Shown here: piece by piece, positions 44,757 through 52,884 of the stretch
How positions within the stretch are numbered: position 1 is the first letter of the stretch
Layout: every line of letters begins with the position of its first letter
Source of the DNA: Fontibacterium abundans
Lineage (GTDB): Bacteria > Pseudomonadota > Alphaproteobacteria > Pelagibacterales > Pelagibacteraceae
Length of the DNA stretch: 64,000 bases
Reading direction: 5' to 3' (one strand)
Assembly (NCBI GenBank): GCA_965235095.1
Contig: OZ249405.1
Made by a program: the position numbers and the translations under genes
The notes under the pieces: generated by a model
Told to the model about the DNA's origin: nothing
Databases searched by the model: none
Seen by the model: the letters and a program-made list of their open reading frames with translations, nothing else

Positions 44757-45392
44757 ATGGTTAAAATAACAAAATCTATAGAAATTTTTGTATTTTTTAT
44801 AATTATTCCAATAATCTTAATTCCAATAAATTCCAACATTGCTATGTTTTCAGCTCTGACAGCGGTCGCTATAATTTGTGTTTGTTATTTAAAATATAAG
44901 AAAGTTGCTTTAATTAATCTCAAAGATTTTAGATTTGATCAATATCTTAAAATTATTTTTTATAAGTTTTTAATTGTTGCCGCTTTAATTTTAACCTTTT
45001 CTTATTTTTTTGATCCATCTAAATTTTTAAATCTTCCCCGCTCTGACTTTTTTTTGTGGTTATTGATAATGATCCTTTACCCAATTTTATCAGCTTTCCC
45101 TCAAGAGATTGTTTACAGATCTTTCTTCTTTAAAAGATATGGCAATTTATTTAAAAATAAAAAAGTTTTAATTTTTGTAAATGCTTTTTTATTTAGCTTT
45201 GCACATATTATTTATTTAAACCCTATTGTAATTTTTTTTACTTTTATTGGGGGTTTAATAATGGCAGAATCCTATTCTAAACATAATTCATTAATAAAAG
45301 TTTCAATTGAACATGGATTGTACGGAGATATTGTGTTTACATCTGGACTTGGAGCATACTTTTATCACGCACAAGGATTCACTATCAGCTAA
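44757..45392 (+). CDS. CPBP-family intramembrane metalloprotease-like protein
   Basis: 211 residues with six or seven membrane helices. QEIVYRSFFFKRYG occupies the position of the EExxxR motif, but the first Glu is Gln. FLFSFAHIIYLNP and VSIEHGLYGDIVFTSGLGAYF supply the two metal-binding His regions. CPBP (Abi/Rce1-like) proteins are membrane proteases or putative bacteriocin-immunity proteins. It is divergent from plcP across the candidate Pho box and ends in a strong hairpin. Confidence 0.78.
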   Translation: MVKITKSIEIFVFFIIIPIILIPINSNIAMFSALTAVAIICVCYLKYKKVALINLKDFRFDQYLKIIFYKFLIVAALILTFSYFFDPSKFLNLPRSDFFLWLLIMILYPILSAFPQEIVYRSFFFKRYGNLFKNKKVLIFVNAFLFSFAHIIYLNPIVIFFTFIGGLIMAESYSKHNSLIKVSIEHGLYGDIVFTSGLGAYFYHAQGFTIS

Positions 45393-45416
45393 CCAGAATA
45401 TCTGGTTAGCTGATAG
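45382..45416. terminator. Perfect 16-bp hairpin, probable bidirectional terminator
   Basis: CTATCAGCTAACCAGA (45382-45397) pairs perfectly with 45401-45416 across a 3-base loop, overlapping the CPBP stop codon and lying 7 bases from the end of the convergent small ORF. The T-run on either side is short, but the stem is the strongest in the window. Confidence 0.75.
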
Positions 45417-45422
45417 TTAGAT

Positions 45423-45602
45423 TTAGTGAGTTTGATTTTGAGCCTCTACAACTACTGCTTCCTTTTGTTTCTGAGTGTGTGGCTTAAATTTCTTAAATTC
45501 TGATTTAAGCTTAGAAACTTCCTTACCAAGGCTTACAACTTCTTTATTCAGTCCTTTGATAAATTTTTTTAACTTCTTAAAGTTTTTCTTTGATATTTTC
45601 AT
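45423..45602 (-). CDS. Small lysine-rich protein of 59 residues
   Basis: ATG at 45600-45602, TAA at 45423-45425, starting MKISKKNFKKLKKFIKGLNK. The first 40 residues are amphipathic and lysine-rich with spaced hydrophobics (F, L, V), compatible with a short coiled coil; the tail is Gln/Val/Glu-rich. Too short for the standard ORF cut-off. It fills a gap and faces the 16-bp hairpin at its 3' end. Family not recognised. Confidence 0.55.
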   Translation of the reverse strand: MKISKKNFKKLKKFIKGLNKEVVSLGKEVSKLKSEFKKFKPHTQKQKEAVVVEAQNQTH

Positions 45603-45679
45603 GATTGGATTTAAGCAAAAATTTTATTTGAGGTAAATTAAAATTTCACAATTCTTTAATAAATTTGCAATAATAATAG

Positions 45680-45685
45680 TATACA
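45680..45685 (+). promoter_or_regulatory. -10-like element before the candidate RNA
   Basis: TATACA ends 8 bases before the structured RNA region, so transcription would begin at about 45691-45693, right at the base of the stem. No clear -35 is seen at 17 bases. Confidence 0.35.
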
Positions 45686-45693
45686 CAACTTAA

Positions 45694-45801
45694 CCGAGTG
45701 CTTATGTACTTTGCATCCTTATAAGTTAATTTAGTTAAGTTAATTTAATCTAGTGAATTTTTCTCTAGATCTCCCTAATAGCAAATATGTAAGCACTCAC
45801 C
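45694..45801 (+). ncRNA. Candidate structured RNA with an 18-bp base stem
   Basis: The 5' arm 45696-45714 pairs with 45781-45798. Thirteen consecutive pairs (two of them G-U), one bulged C at 45709, then five more pairs. The arms are richer in G and C than the surroundings. The interior contains a tandem AAGTTAATTTA repeat (45723-45733 and 45737-45747) and a small ATCTAG/CTAGAT hairpin (45748-45753 with 45765-45770). About 105 bases overall, 63 bases before the lipid-kinase start. It could be a free sRNA, a 6S-like RNA or a leader. No family was recognised and strand is inferred from the -10-like site. Confidence 0.45.
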
Positions 45802-45863
45802 AATCTTCCAAATTTTAGTATATTTTTTTCATAATCAATCGAATAATAACTTCATGTAACGTC

Positions 45864-46754
45864 ATGAAGAAAATCTGCATTATATATAATTCTAAAATAA
45901 GTTTATTTAATAAATTTTTACTCAATAGAATTATAAAAATTTTAAGAAAAGAAAACTATGTTGAAACTTTTGGAACGGAAAGAGTTGGGCACGCAACTTT
46001 ACTATGTAAAGTTCACATAAAAAAATTCGATATTATCGTTGCAGCTGGTGGCGATGGAACAATAAATGAAGTTATCAATGGGATGGACGAAAAAACATCC
46101 CTTGGAATAATACCCCTTGGAACAGCAAATATAGGAGCTTATGAAGCAGATATTAGTAAAAATCCAAGTAAAGCAGCTCAAATTATATTGTCCGGAAAAA
46201 TTAAAAAAATTCATATTCAAGAAGCAAATAATAGAAAATTTTTTTTAATGACTGGAATTGGTTATGATGCTTCAATAGTTGAAACGATTCAGTCAAATTT
46301 ATTGTTAAAAAAAATATTTGGTAAATTATTATTTTTTATTATTTCCATTGCAAAATTATTTTGTTTTAAAAAATATGAACTAAAGATTCTTACTAACAAT
46401 AAAGTTTATCTAGCAAATTGGGTCATCATAACTAATGCTAAACATTATGGTGGTTCTTTTCAATTAACGAGGGATACTAATATTTTTGAAAAAAAATTGA
46501 TTACTTATTTGTTTATTAATTTATCGAGATTTGAGGTTATAAAAAATTTACTTAAAATTTTAAAAAAACAAAACTTAGAAGAAAATAATAAAGTAATTAA
46601 GATTATAAGTGATGACATTTTTATAAACTCTAAATCAAAAGTACCTATTCAATGCGATGGTGAATTTATAGGAAATCTACCTTTACAAATTAAAAATACG
46701 AAAAGAACAATTAATCTTTTAGTAAAAGAAGAATTAAACGTACAAGCTGATTAA
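45864..46754 (+). CDS. Diacylglycerol-kinase-family lipid kinase
   Basis: 296 residues of the DAGK catalytic fold. DIIVAAGGDGTINEVINGM is the nucleotide-binding GGDGT motif and GIIPLGTANIGAYEADI and TGIGYDASIVETI follow; PIQCDGEFIGNLPLQI is the usual C-terminal block. It phosphorylates diacylglycerol or a related lipid. It is the downstream neighbour of the PlcP-Agt pair, which makes and uses diacylglycerol, so recycling of that diacylglycerol is a reasonable inference. The ATG at 45864 has no obvious Shine-Dalgarno. Confidence 0.85.
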   Translation: MKKICIIYNSKISLFNKFLLNRIIKILRKENYVETFGTERVGHATLLCKVHIKKFDIIVAAGGDGTINEVINGMDEKTSLGIIPLGTANIGAYEADISKNPSKAAQIILSGKIKKIHIQEANNRKFFLMTGIGYDASIVETIQSNLLLKKIFGKLLFFIISIAKLFCFKKYELKILTNNKVYLANWVIITNAKHYGGSFQLTRDTNIFEKKLITYLFINLSRFEVIKNLLKILKKQNLEENNKVIKIISDDIFINSKSKVPIQCDGEFIGNLPLQIKNTKRTINLLVKEELNVQAD

Positions 46755-46832
46755 TAATATCACTGCAGCAATAAGAATTAAAAAAACAATTACAGCTTTA
46801 TTTAAGGGAAGATTGTTTAAATATCTAAACAC
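46734..46832 (-). CDS. 32-residue membrane peptide directly behind doxX
   Basis: A GTG start at 46830-46832 gives a peptide starting MFRYLNNLPLNK followed by a 20-residue hydrophobic span to the stop at 46734-46736. It is in the same frame as DoxX: after the DoxX TAA there is one TTT codon and then GTG. It could be a coupled small protein or a read-through extension of DoxX. It overlaps the end of the lipid-kinase gene by 21 bases on the other strand. Confidence 0.4.
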   Translation of the reverse strand: MFRYLNNLPLNKAVIVFLILIAAVILLISLYV

Positions 46833-46835
46833 AAA

Positions 46836-47288
46836 TTAAAATTCTTTTGGTAGAGAGCTATCTACTGAAGCTCTGCCTCCGCCTTTAAAAAATATGGCAA
46901 TCATTATTACCAACCAAAACAATGGATATTCATATCCGCCTTTAACCCAAAGAAAACCATTTTTTAAATGAATATAAAAAGTTGCAACTGCCAAAAGACC
47001 TATTAATTGGATTGCAACAAATCTAGTTAAAAAACCTAATGCTAAAAATATTCCACCAAAAAATTCTAAGATACCTATGTAAAGTGCTAATGGATAAGCA
47101 GGCTCTAATTGAACGCTTTTAAAAAAATCAACTGTACCATCTAAATTAACAAATAATTTACTATAGCCATGAGGTATCATCATTGCTCCAGCTACAAATC
47201 GAATTAATGAATAAGAATAATATGAACTTGAATCGTAAAATCTTTCTAGGTAGGGAATAATTAATCTTGAATTTCTAGAAACTCTCAT
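46836..47288 (-). CDS. DoxX family membrane protein
   Basis: 150 residues and four membrane helices. LIRFVAGAMMIPHGYSKLF, LALYIGILEFFGGIFLALGFLTRFVAIQLIGLLAVATFYIHLKNGF and the C-terminal EYPLFWLVIMIAIFFKGGGRASVDS match the DoxX family, whose members are small quinone- or redox-linked membrane proteins of uncertain function. It is preceded by a 15-base AT-rich palindrome at 47307-47321. Confidence 0.85.
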   Translation of the reverse strand: MRVSRNSRLIIPYLERFYDSSSYYSYSLIRFVAGAMMIPHGYSKLFVNLDGTVDFFKSVQLEPAYPLALYIGILEFFGGIFLALGFLTRFVAIQLIGLLAVATFYIHLKNGFLWVKGGYEYPLFWLVIMIAIFFKGGGRASVDSSLPKEF

Positions 47289-47355
47289 TTGTAAATTTTA
47301 TATTCTTCTTAATAATTAAGATCAATCAATAAATATATCTAAAATTTAAAGTATG

Positions 47356-47432
47356 TGGTGCGCCCGGAAAGAGTCGAACTTCCAACCTCCAGATTCGTAG
47401 TCTGGCATTCTATCCAATTGAACTACGGGCGC
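47356..47432 (-). tRNA. tRNA-Arg (anticodon ACG)
   Basis: Read on the minus strand. The acceptor stem GCGCCCG pairs with CGGGCGC followed by A and an encoded CCA. The anticodon stem CCAGA/TCTGG encloses loop CTACGAA, giving anticodon ACG. The T arm GTTCGA is present. Length 77 including CCA. ACG would be read as ICG after A34 deamination, decoding CGU, CGC and CGA. Confidence 0.95.
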
Positions 47433-47504
47433 TTAAATAATAAAAAACTAGAATCTAATATCTTATTTTATTTTTTTTAATTAAATAATCATAGGGATTT
47501 ATTC

Positions 47505-48707
47505 ATGCAAACAAACAATTGGAATTGGTTAAAACTTATTGCCATTGGCAGAATATTGTCCTCTCTAACCTTTTTTATGTATGTTGGGTCAATACAGCAA
47601 TTAATTGCTTTATGGAATTTGTCTGCAACAGAGGCGGGTTTAATACAGACTTCTTTGGTTATAGGATTTGCTGTCGCTCTATTTATAAGTTCGTATTGTT
47701 CGGATTTTTACAATCCAAACAAAATTCTTTCTATTTATTTAGTCATAAATTTTTTATCGAGTTTTATTTTTTATTTAATTGCTAAAGATTTTTGGACAGC
47801 TATTTTTATTAATTTTTTTATAGGTTTTGCTCAAGGCGGTATTTACGGTCCCTCTATACTCTTAGTATCTGAAAAATTTAAATCAAAAAACAAAGGTGCT
47901 GCGATGGGTGTAATGCTTGGAAGTCAATCCTTTGGCTATGCAATATCTTTGTCTTTAGGTTACATTATTACGACTAACTATGGTTATAAAATAAGTTTTT
48001 TAACCGCATCACTAATTAGTCTTATTGGAGCAATTTTTCTTTTAACTGCAGTGTATGAAGATTTTTTAAAAAAATATAAATTTTCAGAGCTAAATAAAAA
48101 ATTTTCTTTTAATCAAAATAAAAAAACAAAATATTTAATAACAGGATATACCGCTCATGCTATAGAATTGTTTGGTTTATGGTCTTGGTTACCAGTTTTT
48201 TTGAGTGTTATATTTATAAGTAAAATATCAATCACAACATTAAGTGTTGGTATTATTATTGGATTTTCAATTCATTTGTCTGGCGTGTTCTCTTCTGTAA
48301 TTGCGGGGTATCTTTCTGATAACTTAGGAAGAAAAAAAATTTTAGTTTCTTTTTCTTTATTTAGCGCGATTTTATCTTTTTTAATTGGTTGTACTGCAGA
48401 GTTAGATTTAATTTTAATTGTTACAATTTCTATTTTTTATAGTTTTTTTGCAATTGGAGATTCTGGAGTTTTGACTGCCGCTTTAACCGAGAGTACACCA
48501 AAATATTGCGTAGGTAGAACCGTAGCTTATCGTTCTATTTTAGGAATAGGATTTGGATCTATAACTCCTGCTGTCTTTGGATTTATTATTGATATTACAA
48601 ATAATCATCTACCTATTAATTCAGAAACAAATTGGATTTTTGCATTTTCGTTTTTAGGTGTTGCGGGGTTAATTGCAACTTTTTGTGCATCTCAATTTAA
48701 ATCTTAA
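47505..48707 (+). CDS. MFS transporter
   Basis: 400 residues with about 12 membrane helices. FFIGFAQGGIYGPSILLVSEKF, GAAMGVMLGSQSFGYAISL and AGYLSDNLGRKKILVSFSLFSAI (the MFS loop 8-9 GxxSDxxGRxR-type signature) identify the major facilitator superfamily. Substrate unknown. Its 3' end overlaps the convergent Gate-domain gene by 11 bases. Confidence 0.87.
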   Translation: MQTNNWNWLKLIAIGRILSSLTFFMYVGSIQQLIALWNLSATEAGLIQTSLVIGFAVALFISSYCSDFYNPNKILSIYLVINFLSSFIFYLIAKDFWTAIFINFFIGFAQGGIYGPSILLVSEKFKSKNKGAAMGVMLGSQSFGYAISLSLGYIITTNYGYKISFLTASLISLIGAIFLLTAVYEDFLKKYKFSELNKKFSFNQNKKTKYLITGYTAHAIELFGLWSWLPVFLSVIFISKISITTLSVGIIIGFSIHLSGVFSSVIAGYLSDNLGRKKILVSFSLFSAILSFLIGCTAELDLILIVTISIFYSFFAIGDSGVLTAALTESTPKYCVGRTVAYRSILGIGFGSITPAVFGFIIDITNNHLPINSETNWIFAFSFLGVAGLIATFCASQFKS

Positions 48708-49644
48708 CAAAAACAAATTTATTAAACAGTGCCTGAAATTTTTTGTATAAAAAGAGTATTAGAAAAACAATTAATAAAGAAAAAATTACTCTAAAAAATA
48801 ATACACCGGAGATATGCCCTCCAATGATAATCATCAAGATGCTATCTTCAATAACAGCATGTACTAAATTTAATAAAGATAAAGAAAGTAGGATGCTTTG
48901 TTTGTTAATTGATCCTGATTTTGCTTCTTTAATTAGTAATCCTCCTCCAAATTGAAGCCCAATAGTTAAACCAACAATAATAATATTTATTGCACTAGAA
49001 CTAATCCCCATTAGCTTTAATGGATTTGCAAGTAATCGTTTGATTAAATTTTCAACACCAATTTTTTTTAAAATATTTAGAGAAAAAACTAAAATACAAA
49101 TAATACAAAATATATAAATTAGGTTTTCAATCTGTCCTAACACCCAAGAGTAATAATCTGTTGGAACGACACGTTGTTCTAAAACTAAGTTAAATTTTTC
49201 CTGTAAAAATCCAAAATAGAAATAAATTCTATATAAAATAAACCCAGCCAAAAAGGCAATTCCTATCCTCAAGATAGAAGCATAAACGAAAGAAACACCA
49301 GCTGCGTGTGAGATGGCACTTTCAATTAATATATTATGAGCAATTAAAATAATTACCGTTAAGACTGTAACCTGAGCAACTGTTAAGTCTAATGATGGGA
49401 CAATATTAATAAAAAGAACAATGGCAGCATAAACATTAATTATAATAGCTGTAACCCAAACTATACCAAACTCTGCTGGTAAACCTAATAATTGAACTAT
49501 AGGTTCGAAAAAATTTGAAATAATTTTTACTATCCCAATTTCTTCTAGAATTTTAATTATAAAAATAAACGGAATTAATATTTTATATAAAGGAATGCAA
49601 ATATCTTTAATTTCTAAAAAACTATTTTTAAAAAACTTATTCAA
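48697..49644 (-). CDS. Nucleoside-recognition (Gate) domain membrane protein
   Basis: 315 residues, about eight membrane helices with two Gate-like regions: IVQLLGLPAEFGIVWVTAIIINVYAAIVLF and LKLMGISSSAINIIIVGLTIGLQFGGGLLIKEAKSG. Related to the spore-maturation SpmA/SpmB and YjiH families, whose substrates are unclear. It overlaps the TVP38 gene by 4 bases. Confidence 0.75.
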   Translation of the reverse strand: MNKFFKNSFLEIKDICIPLYKILIPFIFIIKILEEIGIVKIISNFFEPIVQLLGLPAEFGIVWVTAIIINVYAAIVLFINIVPSLDLTVAQVTVLTVIILIAHNILIESAISHAAGVSFVYASILRIGIAFLAGFILYRIYFYFGFLQEKFNLVLEQRVVPTDYYSWVLGQIENLIYIFCIICILVFSLNILKKIGVENLIKRLLANPLKLMGISSSAINIIIVGLTIGLQFGGGLLIKEAKSGSINKQSILLSLSLLNLVHAVIEDSILMIIIGGHISGVLFFRVIFSLLIVFLILFLYKKFQALFNKFVFVKI

Positions 49645-50357
49645 ATTTTGCTCTTAAAAAATTTTTGTTTTATAAAATTAACTGCTAGAACCATTATACC
49701 AAGGGCAGTTAAGGGTATAGAAACTTTTGGATCCGAGAGTAAATCTAAATTAAACTGTGAACCTTCCTCAATTTTAGAACTAATCCCTGATACTAAACTT
49801 ACTGAAATAAATATTGATGGTGCCACACCAAAAATATTTGAAAGAAATATATTTTTAAGTTTCATATTAAATAATACTGGAATCAATGTGCCGACTTGCG
49901 AAGGTATTCCAGGAACTAATCTTAAAAATAATAAATAAGCAAAATCATTATTTTTGAAATGACTGTCTAAACTTTTATATTTGCTTGAAAAATACTTAAG
50001 CACTAAATCTTTAAAATAATGATTTGCAAAAATATATAAAGCGGTTGAACCGATAGCAAAGCCCATAAGTAATAGGATTGAGCCTAAAAAAGAACCAAAT
50101 ATAAAACCTGCTGCTATAATGAGTGGAAAACCAAAACCAAGTAAAAAGAACCAAATGGTAGAAAATAAAAAAAATAAAAAAGAGTAGATAAAAATATTTT
50201 GTTCAATAAAATTAACAATTACTTTGCGATCATTTTTTATGAAATCAGAACTAAAATAATTATAAACCTCATAATGAAAAAACAGAAATGTTACTAAACC
50301 CACTATTAAAAGATAAATTAATCCTAAAATAATTTTAAGCTTTGATAATTTCGTCAT
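49641..50357 (-). CDS. TVP38/TMEM64 (DedA-like SNARE-associated) membrane protein
   Basis: 238 residues, about six membrane segments. GFGFPLIIAAGFIFGSFLGSILLLMGFAIGSTALYIFANHYF and FLRLVPGIPSQVGTLIPVLFNMKLKNIFLSNIFGVAPSIFISV are the VTT-domain motifs, including the Arg/Pro-containing re-entrant loop. The wider superfamily includes lipid scramblases or transporters. Divergent from rpmH, 81 bases away. Confidence 0.82.
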   Translation of the reverse strand: MTKLSKLKIILGLIYLLIVGLVTFLFFHYEVYNYFSSDFIKNDRKVIVNFIEQNIFIYSFLFFLFSTIWFFLLGFGFPLIIAAGFIFGSFLGSILLLMGFAIGSTALYIFANHYFKDLVLKYFSSKYKSLDSHFKNNDFAYLLFLRLVPGIPSQVGTLIPVLFNMKLKNIFLSNIFGVAPSIFISVSLVSGISSKIEEGSQFNLDLLSDPKVSIPLTALGIMVLAVNFIKQKFFKSKI

Positions 50358-50438
50358 TTTTAAAACGTATTAAATAAAAACTTTTGCTGTACATGATTTA
50401 ACAATTTACCTATAAATAGCCAAATTCTAATTATCACA

Positions 50439-50573
50439 ATGAAAAGAACCTTTCAGCCAAGTAAAATAGTAAGAAAGAGAAGACACGGTTTTAGATCACG
50501 TATGGCAACAAAAGGTGGTCGAAAAGTTATTGCTCGAAGAAGATTTAAGGGAAGAAAATCTGTATCTGCTTAA
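50439..50573 (+). CDS. rpmH: Ribosomal protein L34
   Basis: 44 residues starting MKRTFQPSKIVRKRRHGFRSRMATKGG and ending RRRFKGRKSVSA, the highly conserved small basic L34. Too short for the ORF cut-off but unmistakable. It lies directly before rnpA (3-base gap), the classic rpmH-rnpA arrangement. Confidence 0.97.
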   Translation: MKRTFQPSKIVRKRRHGFRSRMATKGGRKVIARRRFKGRKSVSA

Positions 50574-50576
50574 GTC

Positions 50577-50930
50577 ATGCCCAAGACTCTAAAATTTGAA
50601 AGTCTTAGAGGCAATCTTGAATTTAAAAAAATTCTGTCTGCAAAAAAAGTAAGTTCAGACTTATTCACAATTTATTACACTAACAGAGATACTATTCCTG
50701 AAACAAATAAAATTCATATGAGTTTTGTATCAGCTAAAAAGCTCGGAAATGCAGTAAAAAGAAATAAAATTAGAAGAAGATTAAAAATGGCTGCACGTAA
50801 AGCGATTACTGAGATTGATTCATTTAACAATAAATATAAGTATGCTGTTTTTGCAAAATCAAAAATATATGATGTTGATTTTACTAAAATTGTACAAGAA
50901 CTTGGATATAAATTTAACTCGTTAAAATAA
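50577..50930 (+). CDS. rnpA: Ribonuclease P protein component
   Basis: 117 residues. LRGNLEFKKILSAKKVSSDLFTIYY is the N-terminal half and FVSAKKLGNAVKRNKIRRRLKMAARKA contains the conserved RNR helix that binds the RNase P RNA. Its stop overlaps the yidD start. Confidence 0.95.
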   Translation: MPKTLKFESLRGNLEFKKILSAKKVSSDLFTIYYTNRDTIPETNKIHMSFVSAKKLGNAVKRNKIRRRLKMAARKAITEIDSFNNKYKYAVFAKSKIYDVDFTKIVQELGYKFNSLK

Positions 50931-51190
50931 TGATAAAAAAAATAGATAATTTTTTTTCTTTTATTCTTACAAAATTTATTAAGACCTATAAGTTTTTATT
51001 ATCTCCTTTTTTTCCTAACGCTTGTCATTATGATCCAACATGCTCTGAATATTTTATGCAGAGTTTAAAAGAATTTGGTTTTATTAAAGGATGTTTTAAA
51101 GGAATTCTTAGAATTTTAAGATGTCATCCTATTAAATTTTTAGGCGGCGGATTTGGCTATGATCCTGTTATAAAAAATAAAAATAAATAA
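50930..51190 (+). CDS. yidD: YidD membrane-protein insertion efficiency factor
   Basis: 86 residues. TKFIKTYKFLLSPFFPNACHYDPTCSEYFMQSLKEFGFIKGCFKGILRILRCHP contains the conserved Cys-rich YidD core, GGFGYDPV its end. It overlaps rnpA and yidC by one base each (TAATG), so the run is coupled. Confidence 0.94.
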   Translation: MIKKIDNFFSFILTKFIKTYKFLLSPFFPNACHYDPTCSEYFMQSLKEFGFIKGCFKGILRILRCHPIKFLGGGFGYDPVIKNKNK

Positions 51191-52884
51191 TGGAAAATAA
51201 AAACGTTATTATAGCTGTCATATTATCAACTGCAATTTTGATTGGTTGGTCAATGTATTTTGAAAATCCTGATGAGGCTCAAAGAAAGAGACTTGAAATT
51301 CAAGGAAAGACGGAAACACAAACTAATATTCAAAAACCAGAAACTCCTCAAACTGGAAAAGCAGTTCCAACAAAAGCTATTTCTAGAAGCGATGCATTAA
51401 AAGAAAGTGATAGAGTATTTATCGAAAATAGTAATTTGTCTGGCTCGATATCTTTAAGAGGAGCGCTAATCGATGACATTATATTAAAGAACTACCGAGA
51501 AACCTTAGATAAAAGTAGCAAACCAATTGTTGTTCTTAGCCCTAAAAAATCTGAGGATGGATATTTTGTAGAATCTGGTTGGGCAACTACAAAGTCAGAT
51601 ATTAAAGTTCCTGATAACAATAGTGTTTGGCAAATTAGAGAAGGTAAAAAATTAACCCCTTCTTCTCCAGTGACTCTTGAGTGGAACAATAGAGAAGGCG
51701 TTGTTTTTTCTAAAAAGATTGAAGTAGATGATAAATATTTATTTAAAATTACAGAAACAATCAGAAATGAAAAAAGTAAGACAATTGAATTATTTCACTA
51801 CTCTCAAATAACAAAAAATACAAAGCCTAATACAGAAAATTTTTATATTCTGCATGAAGGATTAATTGGAGTTGTCGATAAAAATTTAAAAGAAGAAACA
51901 TATTCATCAATTGAAGAAGAGAAAAAAACGTACACTGGCAAAAGTGGTTGGTTTGGTATTACTGATAAATACTGGATGTCTGCTATTATTCCTGAGAGCG
52001 GAAAATCTTTCAAAGGTGAATACTCCTTTGCTAACAGTTATAAGGCAAATTTTATAATATCAGAGCCAACTATTGCAAATCCGCAAAAAAGTACTTCAAA
52101 TACTTTAAAAATATTTATCGGTGCAAAAGAAGTTTACCCAATCGATAATTATACTGAAAAAGAAAAAATTGACCGCTTTGATTTATCAATTGACTGGGGT
52201 TGGTTTTATTTTATTACAAAACCTTTGTTCTTTGTAATCGATTATATCTTTAAAATTGTTGGAAATTTCGGTGTTGCAATTATTATTCTGACTCTTCTTG
52301 TAAGAATTCTATTTTTTCCACTTAATAACTATTCTTTTAAATCTATGGCGAAAATGAAAGTTCTTCAGCCAGAAATGTTAAGAATAAAAGAGCTCTACAA
52401 AGATGATATAAAGAGAACTCAGCAAGAAATGATGGCTTTGTACAAAAGAGAAAAAGTAAATCCTTTGTCAGGATGTCTTCCAATATTAGTTCAAATTCCA
52501 ATTTTCTTTGCAGTTTACAAGATGCTTTTTGTAACTCTGGAAATGCGTCATGCGCCATTTTTTGGATGGATTAAAGATTTGTCAGCTGCAGATCCAACTA
52601 CGATTTTTAATTTATTTGGTTTAATTCCTTGGAATCCTCCTTCGTTTTTAATGATAGGGGTGTGGCCAATATTAATGGGAATTACAATGTACTTTCAAAT
52701 GAAGCTAAACCCAACTCCACCAGATCCAATACAGGCAAAAATTTTTGCATTCTTTCCTTTGATAATGACAGTTATGTTAGCAACTTTTCCTTCTGGATTA
52801 GTTGTTTACTGGACTGTAAGTAACGTTCTTACAATGGCTCAACAGTATTACATTATAAAGAAAACTACGGTGAAAACGGTTTGA
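51190..52884 (+). CDS. yidC: Membrane protein insertase YidC
   Basis: 564 residues with the Gram-negative layout. An N-terminal helix, the large periplasmic P1 domain to about 340, then the insertase core. FGVAIIILTLLVRILFFPLNNYSFKSMAKMKVLQPEM carries the conserved hydrophilic-groove Arg; GCLPILVQIPIFFAVYKML and FPSGLVVYWTVSNVLTMAQQYYI follow. Works alone or with SecYEG. The usual engB gene does not follow; argB begins at the stop (TGATG). Confidence 0.96.
   Translation: MENKNVIIAVILSTAILIGWSMYFENPDEAQRKRLEIQGKTETQTNIQKPETPQTGKAVPTKAISRSDALKESDRVFIENSNLSGSISLRGALIDDIILKNYRETLDKSSKPIVVLSPKKSEDGYFVESGWATTKSDIKVPDNNSVWQIREGKKLTPSSPVTLEWNNREGVVFSKKIEVDDKYLFKITETIRNEKSKTIELFHYSQITKNTKPNTENFYILHEGLIGVVDKNLKEETYSSIEEEKKTYTGKSGWFGITDKYWMSAIIPESGKSFKGEYSFANSYKANFIISEPTIANPQKSTSNTLKIFIGAKEVYPIDNYTEKEKIDRFDLSIDWGWFYFITKPLFFVIDYIFKIVGNFGVAIIILTLLVRILFFPLNNYSFKSMAKMKVLQPEMLRIKELYKDDIKRTQQEMMALYKREKVNPLSGCLPILVQIPIFFAVYKMLFVTLEMRHAPFFGWIKDLSAADPTTIFNLFGLIPWNPPSFLMIGVWPILMGITMYFQMKLNPTPPDPIQAKIFAFFPLIMTVMLATFPSGLVVYWTVSNVLTMAQQYYIIKKTTVKTV

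Noticed and set aside
45844..45870. Pho box overlapping the lipid-kinase start
   Set aside because: A single TGTAAC at 45855 has no partner 11 bases away on either side and overlaps the start codon region.
47307..47321. 15-base palindrome TCTTAATAATTAAGA before doxX as a Fur-type operator
   Set aside because: It is pure AT-rich symmetry without a recognisable regulator consensus, and such short palindromes are expected in this composition.
50358..50576. Replication origin near rpmH-rnpA
   Set aside because: This neighbourhood is near oriC in many bacteria, but no cluster of DnaA boxes was seen here, and alphaproteobacterial origins are usually elsewhere.
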